From contig JANOJL010000067.1 of assembly GCA_031418715.1 (NCBI GenBank), positions 1 through 64,000 on the forward strand: a stretch of 64,000 nt of DNA, given 5' to 3'. A program made the position numbers and the translations under genes. The notes below the pieces were generated by a model, which had not been told where the DNA came from, did not search any database, and worked only from the letters and a program-made list of their open reading frames with translations. Below are positions 50,587-58,095 of this stretch, one piece after another. The stretch comes from JANMDU01 sp031418715 (GTDB lineage Bacteria > Pseudomonadota > Gammaproteobacteria > Burkholderiales > Burkholderiaceae_C). Position 1 is the stretch's first letter, and every line of letters begins with the position of its first letter.

Positions 50587-51606
50587 ATGAGGTTTTCTGA
50601 GCGACTGTCGCATAGGCTGCAGAGGGCTTGGTACACGCCGAAGCGCAATGATTGGCTGTCTCTCGCCATGCTGGATGTGAGCTGGCTGTATGGGGCTTTG
50701 GTGAAGCTGCGTCGCAAGCTTTACGCCAGCGGCGTGATGAACAGCACCCAACTCAGTATTCCAGTGATCGTGGTCGGTAATGTGATCGCAGGCGGCGCGG
50801 GGAAAACGCCTGTGGTGATTGAAATCGCTCGGTTTTTGGCGCAGCAGGGCTATCGGCCGGGTATCGTCTCGCGCGGCTATGGACGCAAGGGCATGGGTGT
50901 TCTCGAAGTCCGGGCAGACACGCCAGTTTCAGAGTCTGGCGACGAACCCGCTCTGATCAAACTTGCGTTGAATGCGCCTGTTTTCGTCGCCGCTGAGCGG
51001 GCGGAAGCTGCACTGGCTTTGCTTGGCTGCCATCCAGACGTGAATGTGATTTTGTGCGACGATGGGCTACAACATCTGACTTTGAAGCGCGATATTGAGA
51101 TTTGTGTGTTTGACGAACGCGGCGTGGGTAATGGGCGTTTGCTGCCCGCCGGGCCTCTGCGCGAGGTATGGCCTCGCGCAGTCGATTTCATCTTGCATCG
51201 CGGTGGTTTTGAAGCAGGTTTTCTCACTGAACGTCATTTGGCAGATGACGCACTCTTGGCTGATGGTTCGCGTATTCCACTCCATGAGCTGGCCAAACAA
51301 TCGCTCATCGCGCTCGCAGGTATCGCCCACCCCGAAGCCTTTTTCAGCATGCTGCGCGAGCGCGGCCTGACGCTAAGCGAGGCGATCGCACTTCCAGATC
51401 ACTATGATTTCGATAGCAAGTTGCGCACATTTAATAACGGCCAGTGGCTGATTTGCACTGAAAAAGATGCCGTCAAACTCTGGCAAACATCCTTGGCCGA
51501 GCAGTTTCGTATCGCCGCGGTGCCACTCGTGGTGAGTTTGCCAGCGCTGTTCACCACGGCGTTGCTTGAAAAGCTATCATCACTTCAACCCGCCCGTCAA
51601 ACCTAA
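50587..51606 (+). CDS. lpxK: Tetraacyldisaccharide 4'-kinase
   Basis: A 339-residue inner-membrane kinase that phosphorylates the lipid A disaccharide at the 4' position. The N-terminal helix region precedes the P-loop GNVIAGGAGKTPVVIEIARFL near residue 55; SRGYGRKG, SGDEPAL, CDDGLQHLTLKRDIEICVFD and PAGPLREVW follow. LPDHYDFDS and LICTEKDAVKLW mark the C-terminal part. A weak dispersed-repeat match lies between those two motifs. It is in the conserved exbBD-lpxK-ycaR-kdsB-adk cluster. Confidence 0.96.
   Translation: MRFSERLSHRLQRAWYTPKRNDWLSLAMLDVSWLYGALVKLRRKLYASGVMNSTQLSIPVIVVGNVIAGGAGKTPVVIEIARFLAQQGYRPGIVSRGYGRKGMGVLEVRADTPVSESGDEPALIKLALNAPVFVAAERAEAALALLGCHPDVNVILCDDGLQHLTLKRDIEICVFDERGVGNGRLLPAGPLREVWPRAVDFILHRGGFEAGFLTERHLADDALLADGSRIPLHELAKQSLIALAGIAHPEAFFSMLRERGLTLSEAIALPDHYDFDSKLRTFNNGQWLICTEKDAVKLWQTSLAEQFRIAAVPLVVSLPALFTTALLEKLSSLQPARQT
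51401..51450 (+). repeat. Possible decayed repeat copy within lpxK
   Basis: TATGATTTCGATAGCAAGTT then GCGCACATTTAATAACGGCC. It resembles the left half and core, but the encoded peptide (DFDSKLRTFNNGQW) replaces a region of similar length in homologues, so chance similarity is possible. Confidence 0.35.
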
Positions 51607-51623
51607 TTCACACCCAGCTCATC

Positions 51624-51830
51624 ATGGATGCCAAACTCCTTGAACTCCTCGTCTGCCCCGTCACCAAAGGCTCGCTCACGCTGGATCGCGAAAAAAGCGA
51701 ACTGCAAAGCCGCAGCGCCCGCCTCGCCTACCCGATCCGGGACGGTATCCCCATCTTGCTAGAAAACGAAGCCCGCACGCTGAGCGACGAAGAAATTGAC
51801 AAGCTGCACGGCAATGTGCCGCAGCCTTGA
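51624..51830 (+). CDS. Trm112/YcaR family protein
   Basis: A 68-residue protein of the Trm112 fold. MDAKLLELLVCPVTKGSL opens it and AYPIRDGIPILLENEAR follows, as in YcaR. It keeps only one Cys of the usual zinc set. The family is always found near lpxK and kdsB in gammaproteobacteria and betaproteobacteria. Its role there is unclear. It lies 17 bp after lpxK. Confidence 0.9.
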   Translation: MDAKLLELLVCPVTKGSLTLDREKSELQSRSARLAYPIRDGIPILLENEARTLSDEEIDKLHGNVPQP

Positions 51831-51851
51831 GTCGCGCTTGAATTTTTTGCC

Positions 51852-52610
51852 ATGCGCTTCACCGTCCTCATCCCCGCCCGCCTCGCCTCCACGCGCCTGC
51901 CCAACAAACCGTTGGCTGACATTGGCGGAGCGCCGATGATTGTGCGGGTGGCACAGCGGGCGGCGTTGGCGGGGGCGGCGCAGGTGGTGGTGGCTTGCGA
52001 TAGCATGCAGATCATGGCGGCTTGCGCGGCGCATGGTGTCAAGGCGGTGCTCACGAGGGTGGATCATCCATCGGGCTCGGATCGCTTGGCCGAGGCTTGC
52101 GATATTCTCGGTTTGACTGACGATGCGGTGGTGGTGAATGTGCAGGGCGATGAGCCTTTGATCGATCCGGAGTTGATCTCGCAAGTCGCGCAGCTGCTTC
52201 ATTTACCTAAGCTAAATCAGCCGATGGCCGTTATAGGAACTGCTTCACACGCTATTGAATCAATAGCAGATCAGAGCAATCCAAATATCGTTAAGGTCGT
52301 GTTGGATGCGCACAATCATGCGCTGTATTTCAGCCGCAGTCTGATCCCCTTCAATCGTGATGGCCACCCGAATGCGCCCCAGCCGCTGCGTCATGTGGGC
52401 ATTTACAGCTACCGCGCTGGTTTTTTGCGGCAATTTCCTAAGCTGCCGCAAGCGCCGATTGAAGTGAGCGAATCGCTAGAGCAGCTTCGCGCGCTTTGGC
52501 ATGGCTACAAAATTGCCGTACACATCGCTAGCCAAGCGCCCGGGCCGGGTGTGGACACGCCGGAAGATTTGGAACGTGTGCGCCAAATATGGGCAAGCGC
52601 GTCACATTGA
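51852..52610 (+). CDS. kdsB: 3-deoxy-manno-octulosonate cytidylyltransferase
   Basis: A 252-residue cytosolic enzyme that activates KDO with CTP for lipopolysaccharide synthesis. FTVLIPARLASTRLPNKPLADIGGAPMIVRV binds CTP; VNVQGDEPLIDPELI is the Mg site; ALYFSRSLIPF and HVGIYSYRAGFLRQF follow. Near residues 119-139 the sequence LNQPMAVIGTASHAIESIAD coincides with a dispersed-repeat copy read in frame, replacing the region where homologues have a surface loop. Confidence 0.96.
   Translation: MRFTVLIPARLASTRLPNKPLADIGGAPMIVRVAQRAALAGAAQVVVACDSMQIMAACAAHGVKAVLTRVDHPSGSDRLAEACDILGLTDDAVVVNVQGDEPLIDPELISQVAQLLHLPKLNQPMAVIGTASHAIESIADQSNPNIVKVVLDAHNHALYFSRSLIPFNRDGHPNAPQPLRHVGIYSYRAGFLRQFPKLPQAPIEVSESLEQLRALWHGYKIAVHIASQAPGPGVDTPEDLERVRQIWASASH
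52206..52268 (-). repeat. Dispersed repeat copy inside kdsB
   Basis: AAGCTAAATCAGCCGATGGC then CGTTATAGGAACTGCTTCAC and ACGCTATTGAATCAATAGCA. In frame (MAVIGTASHAIESIA), in the same frame as the signal-peptide copy at 61459. Confidence 0.72.
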
Positions 52611-52704
52611 TCTTTTGGCTAGAGAATAGCCTGCTGAAAACCCGTCAGCCCCACCCGAGCAGCCCATGCTATCCTCAAGGCAGTTGAAAAAATCGAGGAT
52701 AGAT

Positions 52705-53358
52705 ATGAGACTCATTCTGTTGGGCGCGCCCGGTGCGGGTAAAGGCACACAAGCTGCCTTCATTTGCAAGCAATTCAGCATTCCGCAAATTTCTACTGGC
52801 GATATGCTGCGTGCGGCCGTGAAGGCAGGCTCGCCGATGGGCGTGGCTGCGAAAAAAGTGATGGATGCTGGCCAGCTCGTGAGCGACGATATCATCATCG
52901 GCTTGGTGAAAGAGCGTATCAAAGAGGAAGATTGCGCCAATGGTTTTCTCTTCGACGGTTTTCCGCGCACGATTGCACAGGCCGATGCGATGAAGGATGC
53001 GGGCGTGAAGCTCGATGTGGTGCTGGAGATTGATGTGCCGTTTGAAGCCATCATTGACCGCATGAGTGGCCGCCGCAGCCATCCGGCTTCGGGCCGGATT
53101 TATCACGTGAAATTCAATCCACCTCAAGCAGATGGCAAGGATGACGTCACTGGCGAGCCACTGGTGCAACGCGCTGATGACGAAGCTGCGACTGTGCAAA
53201 AGCGCTTGGATGTTTACAGCGCACAAACTCGCCCACTGGTGGAGTATTACGCAGCTTGGGGCGCAAAAGATCCCGTTAGCGCGCCCAAATATCGCAAGAT
53301 TGATGGCCTGGGCGAAGTGAGTGATATCACTGCTCGCGCCATGGCCGCACTCGCCTGA
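52705..53358 (+). CDS. adk: Adenylate kinase
   Basis: A 217-residue enzyme interconverting AMP + ATP and 2 ADP. The P-loop GAPGAGKGTQ at residues 7-16, AMP-binding ISTGDMLR, FDGFPRTIAQADAM and the long-type LID (SGRRSHPASGRIYHVKFNPP, no zinc Cys) are present. The ATG follows a GAGGAT box. A strong terminator lies 72 bp past the stop, inside the next gene. Confidence 0.97.
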   Translation: MRLILLGAPGAGKGTQAAFICKQFSIPQISTGDMLRAAVKAGSPMGVAAKKVMDAGQLVSDDIIIGLVKERIKEEDCANGFLFDGFPRTIAQADAMKDAGVKLDVVLEIDVPFEAIIDRMSGRRSHPASGRIYHVKFNPPQADGKDDVTGEPLVQRADDEAATVQKRLDVYSAQTRPLVEYYAAWGAKDPVSAPKYRKIDGLGEVSDITARAMAALA

Positions 53359-53398
53359 GGAAAGTTAAGGGCAACCCGTTTCCTGCTAACCTCAGTGC

Positions 53399-54793
53399 AT
53401 GCTAAGCATTCGCTGTTTTCATTTCCTCAAGCCAAGCCTCGCACATGCGAGCTTGGCTTTTTTATTTCTACTCGCTACTTGCCTCGCGCGTGCGCAAGCG
53501 CCTAACCCGCCAGTTCCAGCAGCAGCTTCCGCGCCGATGGGCACATCCGCAGCGCAAGCGATGTGGAGCAAGGCGCGTACGCAGTTGCTGCGTATTCGTA
53601 TCGTGCCGATCGGGCAAACCAGCCAAGCCACCGTGGGCTCCGGGTTTTTCGTCTCGAACGATGGGCTGTTGATTTCCAATTTTCATGTGATCAGCCTCGT
53701 GGCTCTCAAGCCTGATCGCTACCAAGCTTTGTATGAAACCCCCGCTGGCGAGAAAGGCGAATTGCAGTTACTCGGCATCGATGTGGTCAACGATGTCGCT
53801 TTGCTTCGCATCAAGCCCGGCAAGGAGGCCAAGCCCACCGATGCGTTGAAATTCCGCGATGTCAGCAAAGCCAACCTTGCCTTGCAACGCGGCGAACGCA
53901 TCTTCTCGCTCGGCAATCCGCTCGACGTGGGCTTCGCTGTGGTGGAAGGCACCTACAACGGGCTCGTGGAACGCAGCTTCACGCCGCGCCTGTTTTTCAG
54001 TGGTGCGATCAATGGCGGCATGAGTGGTGGGCCTGCGCTGGATACGCAAGGCAACGTGGTCGGCATCAATGTGGCCAAACGGCTGGATGGCGAGCAAGTG
54101 AGCTTTCTCGTACCCGCTGAGCATGCACAAAAACTCATCGCCAGCAGCAGACAAGCCGAGCCCATCACCACGCCGCTCTACAACACCCTCACCGCGCAGC
54201 TCACGCAATACCAACAGCAGCTCACCGAGCGCTTCATCTCCACACCTTGGAAACCGCAGGTCAACGCGGGTGTGAGTATTCCGATTCCATCGGATGATTT
54301 TTTGCGCTGCTGGGGGCGGCGCGAGCAGATGGAAAGCAAGGCCTTTCAATTCTCGCGTACCGATTGCCGCATGGATTCGAGCGTATTCACTGGCGAAGGC
54401 AATCTGGGCATGATCTCCACCCAGCATGAGTCCTATGACGGCAGCAAACTCGGCCCCACGCGCTTCATGGATCGCTATACGAAAAGTTTTGAAAATGAAA
54501 ACTTCTTCAGCGGCATCCGGCCTTCCACCAAGCCGCAATGCCAACAAACCAGTTTGAAAAATCCGGCCAGCCCGCGCATGGAAACCGTTCTTTGCCTGAG
54601 CGCCTACAAACGATTCAAAGGCCTCTACAGCGTCTCCATGCTCGTCGTCACGCAGGAAGGGCAAACCACGGGCACTTTAGGCAGGCTGAACGCCACTGGC
54701 GTGAGTTTTGACAACGCTTTAAAACTAGCACAACACTTCGCAGATGGCTTCAAACTGGCCAAAACCGTACCGACTGTAGGCGCCACGCCATGA
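53399..54793 (+). CDS. Trypsin-like S1 family serine protease
   Basis: A 464-residue exported protein. A signal peptide (KPSLAHASLAFLFLLATCLARAQA) is followed by a protease domain at about residues 60-255 with the triad as His in LISNFHVIS, Asp in VVNDVALLRI and Ser in NGGMSGGPALD. The C-terminal 200 residues have no recognised domain and six Cys, probably paired. The start region is encoded by an intrinsic terminator (53428-53464). A membrane protein follows by a 4-bp overlap. Target unknown. Confidence 0.85.
   Translation: MLSIRCFHFLKPSLAHASLAFLFLLATCLARAQAPNPPVPAAASAPMGTSAAQAMWSKARTQLLRIRIVPIGQTSQATVGSGFFVSNDGLLISNFHVISLVALKPDRYQALYETPAGEKGELQLLGIDVVNDVALLRIKPGKEAKPTDALKFRDVSKANLALQRGERIFSLGNPLDVGFAVVEGTYNGLVERSFTPRLFFSGAINGGMSGGPALDTQGNVVGINVAKRLDGEQVSFLVPAEHAQKLIASSRQAEPITTPLYNTLTAQLTQYQQQLTERFISTPWKPQVNAGVSIPIPSDDFLRCWGRREQMESKAFQFSRTDCRMDSSVFTGEGNLGMISTQHESYDGSKLGPTRFMDRYTKSFENENFFSGIRPSTKPQCQQTSLKNPASPRMETVLCLSAYKRFKGLYSVSMLVVTQEGQTTGTLGRLNATGVSFDNALKLAQHFADGFKLAKTVPTVGATP
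53428..53464 (+). terminator. Intrinsic terminator embedded in the signal-peptide codons of the protease
   Basis: AGCCAAGCCTCGC-ACAT-GCGAGCTTGGCT: 12-bp stem with a one-base bulge, followed by six T. It lies 72 bp after adk and 30 bp inside the next reading frame, so it would end adk transcripts and attenuate the protease gene. Confidence 0.85.
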
Positions 54794-55674
54794 GCACTCC
54801 TCAAACTCAAGCCACGCTAGGGCAACATACGCTCACCATCGAATACCTCGATGCGCAAGGCCATGTACAGCGCACCGAGCAACTGCAAGGCGCACATTTC
54901 ACGCTGCGCGTACAAAGCGATGCGCTCGGAGTGACGCATTCCGTAGCGCATACAGCCACTCATGCAGAGGCTTCGTCCGATGGACTGCCCCACACATCTG
55001 AACAAGCCACCTTGCCGCTCAAAAGCTGGCAACGGATCTCCCCGAGAGTCTGGGCGATGGTACTTTTTGGCATTTTCGCTTTGATCACTGCGCTCGATCT
55101 CTGGATCGAACACAACCCAGACAACGCGGCGCAAAACCTCGTCACCTTGTCGCTCGGCCTCATCGGCGCAATTGCGCTCTGGGCCGCGTTCTGGGCGCTA
55201 CTGGGCAAAATCTTCGCCAAGCACGCAGATTTTTGGCTGCACATTTGCCTCGTGTTGATCGCGGGAATCGCATTAAGTTTGCTGCTAGCCGCGATGCATT
55301 TTCTCTCCTTCAATTTGTCGTGGCGCATGCTCGGGCGGATGGACAACCTTGCGTCCGCAGCTTCGCTAGCGCTACTCGTGTGGGCGCACCTGCGCTTGAT
55401 CGTGCCCGCGCAGCGCAGCGCAGCTTTGCGAGCAGGGATGCTCACATTCACCATTGCCAGCGTCGCCCTGCTGATGTGGACGAACCATCGCCGCTCAGAT
55501 ACTGTGCTCGACACATTTCATTCGCCACACCTGTATCGCCCATGGCTACAGTTGTCTTCGCCGCAATCTTCACAAGCGTTTTTTGAACAAGCTAAAAGCT
55601 TGGAAGAAAATCTCAAAGTCAAAGCGGGCCAAACGGAGCCTGGTGAAGATGGAACTGGTTCGGAAGAAGATTGA
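54790..55674 (+). CDS. Membrane protein of unknown function
   Basis: A 294-residue protein with a cytosolic N-terminal domain of about 85 residues (a beta-rich LTIEYLDAQGHVQRTEQLQGAHFTLR), then about five membrane segments between residues 90 and 235 and a short charged tail. The N-terminal part resembles no family I can name. Overlap of the start with the protease stop (ATGA) suggests the two products act together, perhaps with the protein presenting or regulating the protease at the membrane; this is inference. Confidence 0.75.
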   Translation: MSTPQTQATLGQHTLTIEYLDAQGHVQRTEQLQGAHFTLRVQSDALGVTHSVAHTATHAEASSDGLPHTSEQATLPLKSWQRISPRVWAMVLFGIFALITALDLWIEHNPDNAAQNLVTLSLGLIGAIALWAAFWALLGKIFAKHADFWLHICLVLIAGIALSLLLAAMHFLSFNLSWRMLGRMDNLASAASLALLVWAHLRLIVPAQRSAALRAGMLTFTIASVALLMWTNHRRSDTVLDTFHSPHLYRPWLQLSSPQSSQAFFEQAKSLEENLKVKAGQTEPGEDGTGSEED

Positions 55675-55718
55675 TGGCTTGAAGCGAGCCACTCGCATAC
55701 GCCTCAACCTGTTTCCAG

Positions 55719-55783
55719 ATACTATTAATTTGATAGCGCACTGCGAATATTTTATAACAGGTAGAAGCCGATTAGGCTTAAAA
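55719..55783 (+). repeat. Dispersed repeat copy downstream of the membrane protein gene
   Basis: GATACTATTAATTTGATAGC then GCACTGCGAATATTTTATAA, CAGGTAGAAGCCGATTAGGC and TTA. Intergenic; one of the clearest full-length copies. Confidence 0.87.
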
Positions 55784-55836
55784 ACGTGTTCTCGCTTCCT
55801 CAGTTGCATCAGCTCTCAGCAGACGGTGAAGCGCAT

Positions 55837-55866
55837 AAAAAAAGCCCGCAGCAGCGGGCTTTTAAA
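55837..55866. terminator. Bidirectional terminator
   Basis: A-run, GCCCGC-AGCA-GCGGGC, then TTTTAA. It lies between the convergent membrane protein and MBL-hydrolase genes. Confidence 0.85.
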
Positions 55867-55880
55867 AACTCAAGGCAACT

Positions 55881-56852
55881 TCAAGCGACAGGTTTGAAGT
55901 CGTATCCAGCGCCCAATTTCTCAACACGGCCAAAAGCTGGGAACGGGAAGTGGAAGCCGCCCGCGAGCATTTTTTCGTTCACCACCATCTCAAACATTTT
56001 GCGGCGCGCATCGCGTGCAGCATCGGCGTTCATGTCGAACTGCACAGACCAGTCTGGATTGCGAGCAAAGAGTTCGGGAATATTGGTCAAGTCAGCAAGA
56101 TAGGCAAATTTCTCTCCTTTGCTCTCCACGCGGAACAGAGTGTGACCCGGCGTATGGCCGAAAGCGGCGACGCTGGTGATACCGGGCAAGACTTCTTTGC
56201 CGGGTTCAAACTGCATGAGCGTGTCTGCGGGAATGCCTGAGAGCACACGGCGCACGTTTTGGAATGCGCCTTTCATAGCTTCGGGCGCAGCGGCCATGCG
56301 GGCATCGTCCATCCAGAAGGCATGCTCAACGGTTGGCACCATGATCTTGGCTTTCGGGAAGACCAACTGACCGGCTTTATTACGCACGCCATTGATGTGG
56401 TCGCCGTGATAATGAGACAGGATCACGGTGTCGATGTCTTCGGCTTTGAAGCCAGCAGCGTTCAGGTTGGCCATCAAGCGGCCAGTCGTAGGGCCGCCGT
56501 TGTCTGCAAAGCCAGTGTCCATCAAGATGCGGCGGTTGCCAGAGACAATGAGGAAGGCAGTGAAAGGGATGTCAATGTAGTCAGTAGGAAGATTTTGCGA
56601 TTTGAGCATGGCTTGCACTTCAGCCATAGGCGCATTGCGCACAAATTCAGCAGCTAAGGGGCGACGCGCGACACCGTCGTTCAGCGCAATCACTTCCATG
56701 TCGCCAAGCTTTTGCTTGCGAAAGCCCACCTGCACCACGCTGGGTGCGCCAAAATTCGGTGCGTTTTGCGCAATCAATGGGGCAAACGAGCCCGCCAAAT
56801 AAGCCATGGTGGCAGCGCCGCCGCCTACCATTAAATCTCTGCGATTGATCAT
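55881..56852 (-). CDS. MBL-fold metallo-hydrolase, exported
   Basis: A 323-residue Tat-exported (NRRDLMVGGGAATMAYLAGSF) metallo-beta-lactamase-fold protein. Metal ligands are in LSHYHGDHINGV near residue 160, GHTPGHTLFRVES near 240 and YLADLTNIP near 255. The overall style resembles methyl-parathion-hydrolase or AHL-lactonase-like enzymes, but the substrate is unknown. AGGAG lies 7 nt before the ATG. It stands alone. Confidence 0.9.
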   Translation of the reverse strand: MINRRDLMVGGGAATMAYLAGSFAPLIAQNAPNFGAPSVVQVGFRKQKLGDMEVIALNDGVARRPLAAEFVRNAPMAEVQAMLKSQNLPTDYIDIPFTAFLIVSGNRRILMDTGFADNGGPTTGRLMANLNAAGFKAEDIDTVILSHYHGDHINGVRNKAGQLVFPKAKIMVPTVEHAFWMDDARMAAAPEAMKGAFQNVRRVLSGIPADTLMQFEPGKEVLPGITSVAAFGHTPGHTLFRVESKGEKFAYLADLTNIPELFARNPDWSVQFDMNADAARDARRKMFEMVVNEKMLAGGFHFPFPAFGRVEKLGAGYDFKPVA

Positions 56853-57006
56853 GTGTGTACTCCTAGAATGATCTAAAAAAAAGCAGCAAAGCACATCGCT
56901 CAGGCCGCAGTAGAAGACGATCATCTCTGAAAACGGCTGTATTCGTACCGCAGCGAGGCATATCCTCCCTATGAGTGCGGTTTATGACTGTTTGGTTATA
57001 ACTGGT

Positions 57007-57942
57007 TTACAAAAATGTAACTACGCTCAGCGCCAGAGCCACCGTGATCAACGCCACGCCGGTTGACACCGCTACCGCCGCCGTCACTTCTGGCAAAGCG
57101 GTTTCATAGCGCTGCGCGAAGAGAAACACATTCGCGCCAATCGGCAACGAAGCCGTCACGATCATCACCGCCAGCGGCAGACCCTGCAACCCCAGCGCCA
57201 AGCCCACGCCGGCCACCACCAACGGATGCGCGACGTTTTTCAAAAATGACAAGCCGAGCGCCATGCGCAGATGCTCGCCCACGCGCGTGGCAGCCAGCGT
57301 GATGCCCACCAGAATCAAGGCAAGCGGGCTAAAAGCATTGCCCATGAGCTGCAAAGGCTTGTCGATCACAGCGGGAATGCCCCAATCCGTTTGCGCATAA
57401 AGCAGCCCCGCGATGATCGGGAAGATCATCGGTTGCTTGAAGGTAGTCCAAATAGACGCGGCCATGATCTGCACCGGGTGGCCAGTACCGCCCGCGTTCT
57501 CGCGCAGCGTCACCAACTCCAGTACAACAGTTGCCGACGACAGCATGATCAGCGAATGCACCGCCACCAGCGCCAGCAACACTGCCACGCCTTGCTCGCC
57601 ATAAGCAAACTGAATCAGCGCAATGCCAATCATCACCGTGTTGCTGTAGCTCGCCGCCAGCGCGAGCACCGCCGCGCGTCGATTGCGCCCCGCAGCAAAA
57701 AACATCACGGCGTACATGAGCGCCATGCCGATCACATATGCCAAGAGCGGCGTACCTTGCAAATTCTCAGGCTGCATATTTGCCATGGTGCGAAACAGCA
57801 TCGGCGGCAAGAAGATGGTGAAGACCAGTTTTGAGAGGTCTTTTACCGATGTAGCCGTCATCAAACCTGCGCGACCCGCTATGAATCCGATAGCAATAAG
57901 AATGACAACGGGAAGCAGTGCAGCGAGTACAGGATGAGTCAT
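57007..57942 (-). CDS. AEC (auxin efflux carrier) family transporter
   Basis: A 311-residue transporter with about ten membrane segments in two inverted halves (VILIAIGFIAGRAGLMTATSVKDLSKLVFTIFLPPMLF; then FSPLALILVGITLAATRVG and a second repeat). Family members carry malate, malonate or other organic acids. ATG start at MTHPVLAALL; a 10-bp inverted repeat lies 51-121 bp upstream. The substrate is unknown. Confidence 0.9.
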   Translation of the reverse strand: MTHPVLAALLPVVILIAIGFIAGRAGLMTATSVKDLSKLVFTIFLPPMLFRTMANMQPENLQGTPLLAYVIGMALMYAVMFFAAGRNRRAAVLALAASYSNTVMIGIALIQFAYGEQGVAVLLALVAVHSLIMLSSATVVLELVTLRENAGGTGHPVQIMAASIWTTFKQPMIFPIIAGLLYAQTDWGIPAVIDKPLQLMGNAFSPLALILVGITLAATRVGEHLRMALGLSFLKNVAHPLVVAGVGLALGLQGLPLAVMIVTASLPIGANVFLFAQRYETALPEVTAAVAVSTGVALITVALALSVVTFL

Positions 57943-57992
57943 TACTGAAGTGTAGTGGCCTGCAAAGTGAATATGAAAGGCAGCTACGGAAA

Positions 57993-58063
57993 GAGGTAAC
58001 GCAAAAAAAGACCACCGTATTTTTCGCGTTTTTACGTGCTTTTAGCGCTTTTCGCGTTACCTC
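57993..58063. repeat. Long inverted repeat upstream of the AEC gene
   Basis: GAGGTAACGC at 57993-58002 and GCGTTACCTC at 58054-58063, perfect 10-bp arms 51 bp apart. The spacer is T-rich with short GCG elements. It could be a stem-loop ending the TonB receptor transcript or a mini-element. Confidence 0.55.
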
Positions 58064-58095
58064 AACTCATCCCATCAACTCATCCAAACTTCAGT

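Noticed and set aside
55570..55809. Minus-strand open frame over the repeat at 55719
   Set aside because: It is just the repeat's antisense frame (PVIKYSQCAIKLIV) extended by chance and overlaps the end of a real gene.
57870..57942. Sequence resembling the dispersed repeat at the AEC gene start (ATGAATCCGATAGCAATAAG)
   Set aside because: The encoded peptide is normal for AEC N-termini and the core ATAACGG is missing, so similarity is probably chance.
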